64,000 bases of DNA from the NCBI RefSeq assembly GCF_051020975.1, contig NW_027478160.1, positions 16,142,001 to 16,206,000 on the forward strand, in the 5' to 3' direction. Shown piece by piece: positions 49,014 to 62,217 of this stretch. Under the pieces are notes generated by a model. The model was not told where the DNA came from and did not search any database. It was given only the letters and a program-made list of their open reading frames with translations. The DNA is from Osmia lignaria lignaria (lineage: Eukaryota > Arthropoda > Insecta > Hymenoptera > Megachilidae). The translations under genes and the position numbers were made by a program. How positions within the stretch are numbered: position 1 is the first letter of the stretch; the number at the start of each line of letters is the position of its first letter.

Positions 49014-52000
49014 TCAGATGCGTAGTTCTCGAGATATATCAAGATATTTAAAATTTCCGAAGCCGCACCAACATAATAGAGATACAGAAACACCGTGGCC
49101 CCTTTCTTTGCGATAACTCTGCACTATTGGCAGCTGCAAATGCCACTTCCAGCTTAGCTGTGCAGAAGAAGAACAACAAGAAGAAGAAATATCTCGAAAT
49201 ATGTCCGTCAGGCCCCTTCCCTTGAGATAAATCTGCAAATATCTCGGAAACGAAGCGAGCTATGCCAAAATGTTAAGAGACCTTATTTGTAGACAATTAA
49301 GTTTCCTACTTTTTATGTTCTATGATATTTTTTGATCAGATGCGTAGTTCTCGAGATATATCAAGATATTTAAAAGTTCCGAAGCTGCACCAACATAATA
49401 GAGGTGCAGAAACACCGTGGCCTCTTTCTTTGAGATAACTCTGCACTATTGCGAGCTGCAAATGCCACTTCCAGCTTAGCTGTGCAGAAGAGGAACAACA
49501 AGAAGAAGAAATATCTCGAAATATGTCCATCAGGACCCTTCCCTTGAGATAAATCTGCAAATATCTCGGAAACGAAGCGAGCTATGGCAAAATGTTAAGA
49601 GACGTTTTTTGTAGAGAATTATGTTTCCAACAATTTATGTTCTATGATATTTTTTGATCAGAAGCGTAGTTTTCGAGATATATCGAGATACTTAAAAGTT
49701 CCGAAGCCGCACCAACATAATAGAGATACAGAAACACCGTGGCCCCTTTCTTTGAGATAACTCTGCACTAGTGCGAGCCGCAAATGCCACTTCCAGCTTA
49801 GCTGTGCAGAAGAAGAACAACAAGAAGAAGAAATATCTCGGAATATGTCCGTCAGGCCCCTTCCCTTGAGATAAATCTGCAAATATCTCGGAAACCAAGC
49901 GAGCTATGGCAAAATGTTAAGAGACCTTATTTGTAGAGAATTAAGTTTCCTACTTTTTATGTTCTACGATATTTTTTGATCAGATGCGTAGTTCTCGAGA
50001 TATATCAAGATATTTAAAAGTTCCGAAGCCGCACCAACATAATAGAGATACAGAAACACCGTGGCCCCTTTCTTTGAGATAACTCTGCACTATTGCGAGC
50101 TGCAAATGCCACTTCCAGCTTAGCTGTGCAGAAGAAGAACAACAAGAAGAAGAAATATCTGGAAATATGTCCGTCAGGCCCCTTCCCTTGAGATAAATCT
50201 GCAAATATCTCGGAAACGAAGCGAGCTACGGCAAAATGTTAAGAGACCTTTTTTGTAGAAAATTAGGATTCCTACTTTTTATGTTCTATGATATTTTTTG
50301 GACAGATGCGTAGTTCTCGAGATATATCAAGATATTTAAAAGTTCCGAAGCCGCACCAACATAATAGAGATACAGAAACACCGTGGCCCCTTTCTTTGAG
50401 ATAACTCTGCACTATTGCGCGCTGCAAATGGCACTTCCAGCTTAGCTGTGCAGAAGAAGAACAACAAGAAGAAGAAATATCTCGAAATATGTCCGTCAGG
50501 CCCCTTCCCTTGAGATAAATCTGCAAATATCTCGGAAACGAAGCGAGCTATGGCAAAATGTTAAGAGACCTTTTTTGTAGAGAATTAAGTTTCCTACTTT
50601 CTATGTTCTATGATATTTTTTGATCAGATGCGTAGTTCTCGAGATATATCAAGATATTTAAAAGTTCCGAAGCCGCACCAACATAATAGAGATACAGAAA
50701 CACCGTGGCCCCTTTCTTTGAGATAACTCTGCACGATTGCGAGCTGGAAATGCCACTTCCAGTTTAGCTGTGCAGAAGAAGAACAACAAGAAGAAGAAAT
50801 ATCTCGAAATATGTACATCAGGACCCTTCCCTTGAGATAAATCTGCAAATATCTCGGAAACGAAGCGAGCTATGGCAAAATGTTAAGAGACCTTTTTTGT
50901 AGAGAATTATGTTCCCTACAATTTATGTTCTATGATATTTTTTGATCAGATGCGTAGTTCTCGAGATATATCAAGATATTTAAAATTTCCGAAGCCGCAC
51001 CAACATAATAGAGATACAGAAACACCGTGGCCCCTTTCTTTGCGATAACTCTGCACTATTGCGAGCTGCAAATGCCACTTCCAGCTTAGCTGTGCAGAAG
51101 AAGAACAACAAGAAGAAGAAATATCTCGAAATATGTCCGTCAGGCCCCTTCCCTTGAGATAAATCTGCAAATATCTCGGAAACGAAGCGAGCTATGCCAA
51201 AATGTTAAGAGACCTTATTTGTAGACAATTAAGTTTCCTACTTTTTATGTTCTATGATATTTTTTGATCAGATGGGTAGTTCTCGAGATATATCAAGATA
51301 TTTAAAAGTTCCGAAGCTGCACCAACATAATAGAGGTGCAGAAACACGGTGGCCTCTTTCTTTGAGATAACTCTGCACTATTGCGAGCTGCAAATGCCAC
51401 TTCCAGCTTAGCTGTGCAGAAGAGGAACAACAAGAAGAAGAAATATCTCGGAATATGTCCGTCAGGCCCCTTCCCTTGAGATAAATCTGCAAATATCTCG
51501 GAAACGATGCCAGCTATGGCAAAATGTTAAGAGACCTTATTTGTAGAGAATTAAGTTTCCTACTTTTTATCTTCTATGATATTTTCTGACCAGATTCGTA
51601 GTTCTCGAGATATATCAAGATATTTAAAAGTTCCGAAGCCGCACCAACATAATAGAGATACAGAAACACCGTGGCCCCTCTCTTTGAGATAACTCTGCAC
51701 TATTGCGAGCTGCAAATGCCACTTCCAGCTTAGCTGTGCAGAAGAAGAACAACAAGAAGAAGAAATATCTGGAAATATGTCCGTCAGGCCCCTTCCCTTG
51801 AGATAAATCTGCAAATATCTCGGAAACGAAGCGAGCTACGGCAAAATGTTAAGAGACCTTTTTTGTAGAAAATTAGGATTCCTACTTTTTATGTTCTATG
51901 ATATTTTTTGAACAGATGCGTAGTTCTCGAGATATATCAAGATATTTAAAAGTTCCGAAGCCGCACCAACATAATAGAGATACAGAAACACCGTGGCCCC

Positions 52001-53522
52001 TTTCTTCGAGATAACTCTGCAACTATTGCGCGCTGCAAATGGCACTTCCAGCTTAGCTGTGCAGAAGAAGAACAACAAGAAGAAGAAATATCTCGACATA
52101 TGTCCGTCAGGCCCCTTCCCTTGAGATAAATCTGCAAATATCTCGGAAACGAAGCGAGCTATGGCAAAATGTTAAGAGACCTTTTTTGTAGAGAATTATG
52201 TTCCCTACAATTTATGTTCTATGATATTTTTTGATCAGATGCGTAGTTCTCGAGATATATCAAGATATTTAAAATTTCCGAAGCCGCACCAACATAATAG
52301 AGATACAGAAACACCGTGGCCCCTTTCTTTGCGATAACTCTGCACTATTGCGAGCTGCAAATGCCACTTCCAGCTTAGCTGTGCAGAAGAAGAACAACAA
52401 GAAGAAGAAATATCTCGAAATATGTCCGTCAGGCCCCTTCCCTTGAGATAAATCTGCAAATATCTCGGAAACGAAGCGAGCTATGCCAAAATGTTAAGAG
52501 ACCTTATTTGTAGACAATTAAGTTTCCTACTTTTTATGTTCTATGATATTTTTTGATCAGATGCGTAGTTCTCGAGATATATCAAGATATTTAAAAGTTC
52601 CGAAGCTGCACCAACATAATAGAGGTGCAGAAACACCGTGGCCTCTTTCTTTGAGATAACTCTGCACTATTGCGAGCTGCAAATGCCACTTCCAGCTTAG
52701 CTGTGCAGAAGAGGAACAACAAGAAGAAGAAATATCTCGGAATATGTCCGTCAGGCCCCTTCCCTTGAGATAAATCTGCAAATATCTCGGAAACGATGCC
52801 AGCTATGGCAAAATGTTAAGAGACCTTTTTTGTAGAGAATTAAGTTTCCTACTTTTTATCTTCTATGATATTTTCTGACCAGATTCGTAGTTCTCGAGAT
52901 ATATCAAGATATTTAAAAGTTCCGAAGCCGCACCAACATAATAGAGATACAGAAACACCGTGGCCCCTCTCTTTGAGATAACTCTGCACTATTGCGAGCT
53001 GCAAATGCCACTTCCAGCTTAGCTGTGCAGAAGAAGAACAACAAGAAGAAGAAATATCTCGAAATATGTCCGTCAGGACCCTTCCCTTGAGATAAATCTG
53101 CAAATATCTCGGAAACAAAGCGAGCTATTGCAAAACGTTAAGAGACCTTTTTTGTAGAGAATTAAGTTTCCTACTTTTTATGTTCTATGATATTTTTTGA
53201 TCAGATGCGTAGTTCTCGAGATATATCAAGATATTTAAAAGTTCCGAAGCTGCACCAACATAATAGAGGTGCAGAAACACCGTGGCCTCTTTCTTTGAGA
53301 TAACTCTGCACTATTGCGAGCTGCAAATGCCACTTCCAGCTTAGCTGTGCAGAAGAGGAACAACAAGAAGAAGAAATATCTCGGAATATGTCCGTCAGGC
53401 CCCTTCCCTTGAGATATATCTGCAAATATCTCGGAAACGAAGCGAGCTATGGCAAAATGTTAAGAGACCTTTTTTGTAGAGAATTATGTTCCCTACAATT
53501 TATGTTCTATGATATTTTTTGA
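49014..53522. repeat. Third HOR, copy 1 (14 monomers, 4509 bp)
   Basis: The order is U, V, W, X, Y, Z, U, V', X', T, U, L', a, L''. U has aaatttccgaag and ctttgcgata with gctatgcc. V has gaggtgcag with tccatcagg. W is class 2 with cactagtgcgagccgc. X has atatctggaaat. Y has tttggacagatgcg and aaatggcac. Z has gtacatcagg. V' has gatgggtag and acacggtgg. X' and a begin ttttctgaccagattcg. T carries the 1-bp insertion. U occurs three times per copy. Copy-specific: attggcagctgc in the first U (near 49129). Confidence 0.88.
51912..52234. repeat. 323-bp monomer T with 1-bp insertion, second copy
   Basis: Its head reads tgaacagatgcg and the insertion reads ctgcaactattgcgcgc. It is followed by U. A third copy with the same head is at 56421-56743. 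The extra base breaks the minus-strand frame, yet the unit has been amplified as part of the HOR. Confidence 0.9.
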
Positions 53523-56500
53523 TCAGATGCGTAGTTCTCGAGATATATCAAGATATTTAAAATTTCCGAAGCCGCACCAACATAATAGAGATACAGAAAC
53601 ACCGTGGCCCCTTTCTTTGCGATAACTCTGCACTATTGCGAGCTGCAAATGCCACTTCCAGCTTAGCTGTGCAGAAGAAGAACAACAAGAAGAAGAAATA
53701 TCTCGAAATATGTCCGTCAGGCCCCTTCCCTTGAGATAAATCTGCAAATATCTCGGAAACGAAGCGAGCTATGCCAAAATGTTAAGAGACCTTATTTGTA
53801 GACAATTAAGTTTCCTACTTTTTGTGTTCTATGATATTTTTTGATCAGATGCGTAGTTCTCGAGATATATCAAGATATTTAAAAGTTCCGAAGCTGCACC
53901 AACATAATAGAGGTGCAGAAACACCGTGGCCTCTTTCTTTGAGATAACTCTGCACTATTGCGAGCTGCAAATGCCACTTCCAGCTTAGCTGTGCAGAAGA
54001 GGAACAACAAGAAGAAGAAATATCTCGAAATATGTCCATCAGGACCCTTCCCTTGAGATAAATCTGCAAATATCTCGGAAACGAAGCGAGCTATGGCAAA
54101 ATGTTAAGAGACGTTTTTTGTAGAGAATTATGTTTCCAACAATTTATGTTCTATGATATTTTTTGATCAGAAGCGTAGTTTTCGAGATATATCGAGATAC
54201 TTAAAAGTTCCGAAGCCGCACCAACATAATAGAGATACAGAAACACCGTGGCCCCTTTCTTTGAGATAACTCTGCACTAGTGCGAGCCGCAAATGCCACT
54301 TCCAGCTTAGCTGTGCAGAAGAAGAACAACAAGAAGAAGAAATATCTCGGAATATGTCCGTCAGGCCCCTTCCCTTGAGATAAATCTGCAAATATCTCGG
54401 AAACCAAGCGAGCTATGGCAAAATGTTAAGAGACCTTATTTGTAGAGAATTAAGTTTCCTACTTTTTATGTTCTACGATATTTTTTGATCAGATGCGTAG
54501 TTCTCGAGATATATCAAGATATTTAAAAGTTCCGAAGCCGCACCAACATAATAGAGATACAGAAACACCGTGGCCCCTTTCTTTGAGATAACTCTGCACT
54601 ATTGCGAGCTGCAAATGCCACTTCCAGCTTAGCTGTGCAGAAGAAGAACAACAAGAAGAAGAAATATCTGGAAATATGTCCGTCAGGCCCCTTCCCTTGA
54701 GATAAATCTGCAAATATCTCGGAAACGAAGCGAGCTACGGCAAAATGTTAAGAGACCTTTTTTGTAGAAAATTAGGATTCCTACTTTTTATGTTCTATGA
54801 TATTTTTTGGACAGATGCGTAGTTCTCGAGATATATCAAGATATTTAAAAGTTCCGAAGCCGCACCAACATAATAGAGATACAGAAACACCGTGGCCCCT
54901 TTCTTTGAGATAACTCTGCACTATTGCGCGCTGCAAATGGCACTTCCAGCTTAGCTGTGCAGAAGAAGAACAACAAGAAGAAGAAATATCTCGAAATATG
55001 TCCGTCAGGCCCCTTCCCTTGAGATAAATCTGCAAATATCTCGGAAACGAAGCGAGCTATGGCAAAATGTTAAGAGACCTTTTTTGTAGAGAATTAAGTT
55101 TCCTACTTTCTATGTTCTATGATATTTTTTGATCAGATGCGTAGTTCTCGAGATATATCAAGATATTTAAAAGTTCCGAAGCCGCACCAACATAATAGAG
55201 ATACAGAAACACCGTGGCCCCTTTCTTTGAGATAACTCTGCACGATTGCGAGCTGGAAATGCCACTTCCAGTTTAGCTGTGCAGAAGAAGAACAACAAGA
55301 AGAAGAAATATCTCGAAATATGTACATCAGGACCCTTCCCTTGAGATAAATCTGCAAATATCTCGGAAACGAAGCGAGCTATGGCAAAATGTTAAGAGAC
55401 CTTTTTTGTAGAGAATTATGTTCCCTACAATTTATGTTCTATGATATTTTTTGATCAGATGCGTAGTTCTCGAGATATATCAAGATATTTAAAATTTCCG
55501 AAGCCGCACCAACATAATAGAGATACAGAAACACCGTGGCCCCTTTCTTTGCGATAACTCTGCACTATTGCGAGCTGCAAATGCCACTTCCAGCTTAGCT
55601 GTGCAGAAGAAGAACAACAAGAAGAAGAAATATCTCGAAATATGTCCGTCAGGCCCCTTCCCTTGAGATAAATCTGCAAATATCTCGGAAACGAAGCGAG
55701 CTATGCCAAAATGTTAAGAGACCTTATTTGTAGACAATTAAGTTTCCTACTTTTTATGTTCTATGATATTTTTTGATCAGATGGGTAGTTCTCGAGATAT
55801 ATCAAGATATTTAAAAGTTCCGAAGCTGCACCAACATAATAGAGGTGCAGAAACACGGTGGCCTCTTTCTTTGAGATAACTCTGCACTATTGCGAGCTGC
55901 AAATGCCACTTCCAGCTTAGCTGTGCAGAAGAGCAACAACAAGAAGAAGAAATATCTCGGAATATGTCCGTCAGGCCCCTTCCCTTGAGATAAATCTGCA
56001 AATATCTCGGAAACGATGCCAGCTATGGCAAAATGTTAAGAGACCTTATTTGTAGAGAATTAAGTTTCCTACTTTTTATCTTCTATGATATTTTCTGACC
56101 AGATTCGTAGTTCTCGAGATATATCAAGATATTTAAAAGTTCCGAAGCCGCACCAACATAATAGAGATACAGAAACACCGTGGCCCCTCTCTTTGAGATA
56201 ACTTTGCACTATTGCGAGCTGCAAATGCCACTTCCAGCTTAGCTGTGCAGAAGAAGAACAACAAGAAGAAGAAATATCTGGAAATATGTCCGTCAGGCCC
56301 CTTCCCTTGAGATAAATCTGCAAATATCTCGGAAACGAAGCGAGCTACGGCAAAATGTTAAGAGACCTTTTTTGTAGAAAATTAGGATTCCTACTTTTTA
56401 TGTTCTATGATATTTTTTGAACAGATGCGTAGTTCTCGAGATATATCAAGATATTTAAAAGTTCCGAAGCCGCACCAACATAATAGAGATACAGAAACAC

Positions 56501-57709
56501 CGTGGCCCCTTTCTTTGAGATAACTCTGCAACTATTGCGCGCTGCAAATGGCACTTCCAGCTTAGCTGTGCAGAAGAAGAACAACAAGAAGAAGAAATAT
56601 CTCGACATATGTCCGTCAGGCCCCTTCCCTTGAGATAAATCTGCAAATATCTCGGAAACGAAGCGAGCTATGGCAAAATGTTAAGAGACCTTTTTTGTAG
56701 AGAATTATGTTCCCTACAATTTATGTTCTATGATATTTTTTGATCAGATGCGTAGTTCTCGAGATATATCAAGATATTTAAAATTTCCGAAGCCGCACCA
56801 ACATAATAGAGATACAGAAACACCGTGGCCCCTTTCTTTGCGATAACTCTGCACTATTGCGAGCTGCAAATGCCACTTCCAGCTTAGCTGTGCAGAAGAA
56901 GAACAACAAGAAGAAGAAATATCTCGAAATATGTCCGTCAGGCCCCTTCCCTTGAGATAAATCTGCAAATATCTCGGAAACGAAGCGAGCTATGCCAAAA
57001 TGTTAAGAGACCTTATTTGTAGACAATTAAGTTTCCTACTTTTTATGTTCTATGATATTTTTTGATCAGATGCGTAGTTCTCGAGATATATCAAGATATT
57101 TAAAAGTTCCGAAGCTGCACCAACATAATAGAGGTGCAGAAACACCGTGGCCTCTTTCTTTGAGATAACTCTGCACTATTGCGAGCTGCAAATGCCACTT
57201 CCAGCTTAGCTGTGCAGAAGAGGAACAACAAGAAGAAGAAATATCTCGGAATATGTCCGTCAGGCCCCTTCCCTTGAGATAAATCTGCAAATATCTCGGA
57301 AACGATGCCAGCTATGGCAAAATGTTAAGAGACCTTTTTTGTAGAGAATTAAGTTTCCTACTTTTTATCTTCTATGATATTTTCTGACCAGATTCGTAGT
57401 TCTCGAGATATATCAAGATATTTAAAAGTTCCGAAGCCGCACCAACATAATAGAGATACAGAAACACCGTGGCCCCTCTCTTTGAGATAACTCTGCACTA
57501 TTGCGAGCTGCAAATGCCACTTCCAGCTTAGCTGTGCAGAAGAAGAACAACAAGAAGAAGAAATATCTCGAAATATGTCCGTCAGGACCCTTCCCTTGAG
57601 ATAAATCTGCAAATATCTCGGAAACAAAGCGAGCTATTGCAAAACGTTAAGAGACCTTTTTTGTAGAGAATTAAGTTTCCTACTTTTTATGTTCTATGAT
57701 ATTTTTTGA
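53523..57709. repeat. Third HOR, copy 2 (13 of 14 monomers)
   Basis: It repeats 49014-53200 monomer by monomer at 4509 bp. Differences seen by eye: attgcgagctgc in the first U, tttttgtgttc near 53824, gaagagcaac near 55933, ataactttgcac near 56213, and tttctttgag in T where copy 1 has tttcttcgag. The fourteenth unit (57710) resembles L'' in its body but has gaagccgcacc and gagatacag, so the copy ends in a recombinant. Confidence 0.88.
56421..56743. repeat. 323-bp monomer T with 1-bp insertion, third copy
   Basis: This is the equivalent of 51912-52234 in the second HOR copy. It differs by tttctttgag in place of tttcttcgag. Spacing between the two insertions is 4509 bp. Confidence 0.9.
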
Positions 57710-59319
57710 TCAGATGCGTAGTTCTCGAGATATATCAAGATATTTAAAAGTTCCGAAGCCGCACCAACATAATAGAGATACAGAAACACCGTGGCCTCTT
57801 TCTTTGAGATAACTCTGCACTATTGCGAGCTGCAAATGCCACTTCCAGCTTAGCTGTGCAGAAGAGGAACAACAAGAAGAAGAAATATCTCGGAATATGT
57901 CCGTCAGGCCCCTTCCCTTGAGATATATCTGCAAATATCTCGGAAACGATGCCAGCTATGGGAAAATGTTAAGAGACCTTTTTTGTAGAGAATTAAGTTT
58001 CCTACTTTTTATCTTCTATGCTATTTTTTGATCAGATGCGTAGTTCTCGAGATATATCAAGATATTTAAAAGTTCCGAAGCCGCACCAACATAATAGAGA
58101 TACAGAAACACCGTGGCCCCTTTCTTTGAGATAACTCTGCACTATTGCGAGCTGTAAATGCCACTTCCAGCTTAGCTGTGCAGAAGAAGAACAACAAGAA
58201 GAAGAAATATCTCGAAATATGTCCGTCAGGCCCCTTCCCTTGAGATAAATCGGCAAGTATCTCGGAAACGAAGCGAGCTATGGCAAAATGTTAAGAGACC
58301 TTTTTTGTAGACAATTATGTTTCCTACAATTTATGTTCTATGATATTTTTTGATCAGATGCGTAGTTCTCGAGATATATCAAGATATTTAAAAGTTCCGA
58401 AGCCGCACCAACATAATAGAGATACAGAAACACCGTGGCCCCTCTCTTTGAGATAACTCTGCACTATTGCGAGCTGGAAATGCCACGTCCAGTTTAGCTG
58501 TGCAGAAGAAGAACAACAAGAAGAAGAAATATCTCGAAATATGTCCGTCAGGCCCCTTCCCTTGAGATAAATCTGCAAATATCTCGGAAACGAAGCGAGC
58601 TACGGCAAAATGTTAAGAGACCTTTTTTGTAGAGAATTATGTTTCCTACTTTTTATGTTCTATGATATTTTTTGATCAGACGCGTAGTTCTCGAGATATA
58701 TCAAGATATTTAAAAGTTCCGAAGCCGCACCAACATAATAGAGATACAGAAACACCGTGGCCCCTTTCTTTGAGATAACTCTGCACTATTGCGAGCTGCA
58801 AATGCCACTCCCAGCTTAGCTGTGCAGAAGAAGAACAACAAGAAGAAGAAATATCTCGAAATATGTCCGTCAGGCCCCGGCCCTTGAGATATATCTGCAA
58901 ATATCTCGGAAACAAAGCGAGCTATGGCAAAATGTTAAGAGACCTTTTTTGTAGAGAATTAAGTTTCCTACTTTTTATGTTCTATGATATTTGTTGATCA
59001 GATGCGCAGTTCTCGATATATATCAAGATATTTAAAAGTTCCGAAGCCGCACCAACATAATAGAGATACAGAAACACCGTGGCCCCTTTCTTTGAGATAA
59101 CTCTGCACTATTGCGCGCTGCAAATGCCACTTCCAGCTTAGCTGTGCAGAAGAAGAACAACAAGAAGAAGAAATATCTCGAAATATGTCCGTCAGGCCCC
59201 TTCTCTTGAGATAAATCTGCAAATATCTCGGAAACGAAGCGAGCTATGGCAAAATGTTAAGAGACCTTTTTTGTAGAGAATTAAGTTTCCTACTTTTTAT
59301 GTTCTATGATATTTTTTGA
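57066..59319. repeat. Nine-monomer period, left segment (L' a b c d e f)
   Basis: These seven monomers recur at 59964-62217, an offset of 2898 bp or nine units. Shared variants include ggcaagtatctcgg at the end of c, gagctggaaatgccacgtcc in d, gacgcgtag in e, and ttgttgatcagatgcgcag with ctcgatatat in f. Differences: cactcccagc and ccccggccc in e, ccttctcttg in f, gctacggc at the end of d, and b in place of L''. Confidence 0.82.
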
Positions 59320-59963
59320 TCAGATGCGTAGTTCTCGAGATATATCAAGATATTTAAAAGCTCCGAAGCTGCACCAACATAATAGAGGTACAGAAACACC
59401 GTGGCCCCTTTCTTTGAGATAACTCTGCACTATTGCGAGCTGCAAATGCCACTTCCAGCTTAGCTGTGCAGAAGAAGAACAACAAGAATAAGAAATATTT
59501 CGAAATATGTCCGTCAGGCCCCTTCCCTTGAGATAAATCTGCAAATATCTCGGAAACGAAGCGAGCTATGGCAAAATGTTAAGAGACCTTTTTTGTAGAG
59601 ACTTAAGTTTCCTACTTTTTATGTTCTATGATATTTTTCGATCAGAGGCGTAGTTCTCGAGATATATCAAGATATTTAAAATTTCCGAAGCCGCACCAAC
59701 ATAATAGAGATACAGAAACACCGTGGCCCCTTTCTTTGCGATAACTCTGCACTATTGCGAGCTGCAAATGCCACTTCCAGCTTCGCTGTGCAGAGGAAGA
59801 ACAACAAGAAGAAGAAATATCTCGAAATATGTCCGTCAGGCCCCTTCCCTTGAGATAAATCTGCAAATATCTCGGAAACGAAGCGAGCTATGCCAAAATG
59901 TTAAGAGACCTTATTTGTAGACAATTAAGTTTCCTACTTTTTATGTTCTATGATATTTTTTGA
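59320..59963. repeat. Two-monomer spacer between the nine-unit copies
   Basis: The first unit (59320) is the E/J type of the first HOR (aagctccgaagctgc, caagaataag), about 23 kb from its last previous occurrence at 36136. The second (59642) has a C1/S head (ttcgatcagaggcg) on a U body (aaatttccg, ctttgcgata), with private cttcgctgtgcagagg. Confidence 0.78.
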
Positions 59964-62217
59964 TCAGATGCGTAGTTCTCGAGATATATCAAGATATTTA
60001 AAAGTTCCGAAGCTGCACCAACATAATAGAGGTGCAGAAACACCGTGGCCTCTTTCTTTGAGATAACTCTGCACTATTGCGAGCTGCAAATGCCACTTCC
60101 AGCTTAGCTGTGCAGAAGAGGAACAACAAGAAGAAGAAATATCTCGGAATATGTCCGTCAGGCCCCTTCCCTTGAGATAAATCTGCAAATATCTCGGAAA
60201 CGATGCCAGCTATGGCAAAATGTTAAGAGACCTTTTTTGTAGAGAATTAAGTTTCCTACTTTTTATCTTCTATGATATTTTCTGACCAGATTCGTAGTTC
60301 TCGAGATATATCAAGATATTTAAAAGTTCCGAAGCCGCACCAACATAATAGAGATACAGAAACACCGTGGCCCCTCTCTTTGAGATAACTCTGCACTATT
60401 GCGAGCTGCAAATGCCACTTCCAGCTTAGCTGTGCAGAAGAAGAACAACAAGAAGAAGAAATATCTCGAAATATGTCCGTCAGGACCCTTCCCTTGAGAT
60501 AAATCTGCAAATATCTCGGAAACAAAGCGAGCTATTGCAAAACGTTAAGAGACCTTTTTTGTAGAGAATTAAGTTTCCTACTTTTTATGTTCTATGATAT
60601 TTTTTGATCAGATGCGTAGTTCTCGAGATATATCAAGATATTTAAAAGTTCCGAAGCTGCACCAACATAATAGAGGTGCAGAAACACCGTGGCCTCTTTC
60701 TTTGAGATAACTCTGCACTATTGCGAGCTGCAAATGCCACTTCCAGCTTAGCTGTGCAGAAGAGGAACAACAAGAAGAAGAAATATCTCGGAATATGTCC
60801 GTCAGGCCCCTTCCCTTGAGATATATCTGCAAATATCTCGGAAACGATGCCAGCTATGGGAAAATGTTAAGAGACCTTTTTTGTAGAGAATTAAGTTTCC
60901 TACTTTTTATCTTCTATGCTATTTTTTGATCAGATGCGTAGTTCTCGAGATATATCAAGATATTTAAAAGTTCCGAAGCCGCACCAACATAATAGAGATA
61001 CAGAAACACCGTGGCCCCTTTCTTTGAGATAACTCTGCACTATTGCGAGCTGTAAATGCCACTTCCAGCTTAGCTGTGCAGAAGAAGAACAACAAGAAGA
61101 AGAAATATCTCGAAATATGTCCGTCAGGCCCCTTCCCTTGAGATAAATCGGCAAGTATCTCGGAAACGAAGCGAGCTATGGCAAAATGTTAAGAGACCTT
61201 TTTTGTAGACAATTATGTTTCCTACAATTTATGTTCTATGATATTTTTTGAACAGATGCGTAGTTCTCGAGATATATCAAGATATTTAAAAGTTCCGAAG
61301 CCGCACCAACATAATAGAGATACAGAAACACCGTGGCCCCTCTCTTTGAGATAACTCTGCACTATTGCGAGCTGGAAATGCCACGTCCAGTTTAGCTGTG
61401 CAGAAGAAGAACAACAAGAAGAAGAAATATCTCGAAATATGTCCGTCAGGCCCCTTCCCTTGAGATAAATCTGCAAATATCTCGGAAACGAAGCGAGCTA
61501 TGGCAAAATGTTAAGAGACCTTTTTTGTAGAGAATTATGTTTCCTACTTTTTATGTTCTATGATATTTTTTGATCAGACGCGTAGTTCTCGAGATATATC
61601 AAGATATTTAAAAGTTCCGAAGCCGCACCAACATAATAGAGATACAGAAACACCGTGGCCCCTTTCTTTGAGATAACTCTGCACTATTGCGAGCTGCAAA
61701 TGCCACTTCCAGCTTAGCTGTGCAGAAGAAGAACAACAAGAAGAAGAAATATCTCGAAATATGTCCGTCAGGCCCCTTCCCTTGAGATATATCTGCAAAT
61801 ATCTCGGAAACAAAGCGAGCTATGGCAAAATGTTAAGAGACCTTTTTTGTAGAGAATTAAGTTTCCTACTTTTTATGTTCTATGATATTTGTTGATCAGA
61901 TGCGCAGTTCTCGATATATATCAAGATATTTAAAAGTTCCGAAGCCGCACCAACATAATAGAGATACAGAGACACCGTGGCCCCTTTCTTTGAGATAACT
62001 CTGCACTATTGCGCGCTGCAAATGCCACTTCCAGCTTAGCTGTGCAGAAGAAGAACAACAAGAAGAAGAAATATCTCGAAATATGTCCGTCAGGCCCCTT
62101 CCCTTGAGATAAATCTGCAAATATCTCGGAAACGAAGCGAGCTATGGCAAAATGTTAAGAGACCTTTTTTGTAGAGACTTAAGTTTCCTACTTTTTATGT
62201 TCTATGATATTTTTCGA
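59964..62217. repeat. Nine-monomer period, right segment (L' a L'' c d e f)
   Basis: This is the right copy of 57066-59319. It keeps true L'' (gaagctgcacc, gaggtgcag, gagatatat, cgatgccagctatggg) where the left copy has the recombinant b. The d unit here begins tgaacagatgcg, a head otherwise seen in T, so a small patch has been exchanged. f has cagagacacc. Confidence 0.82.
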
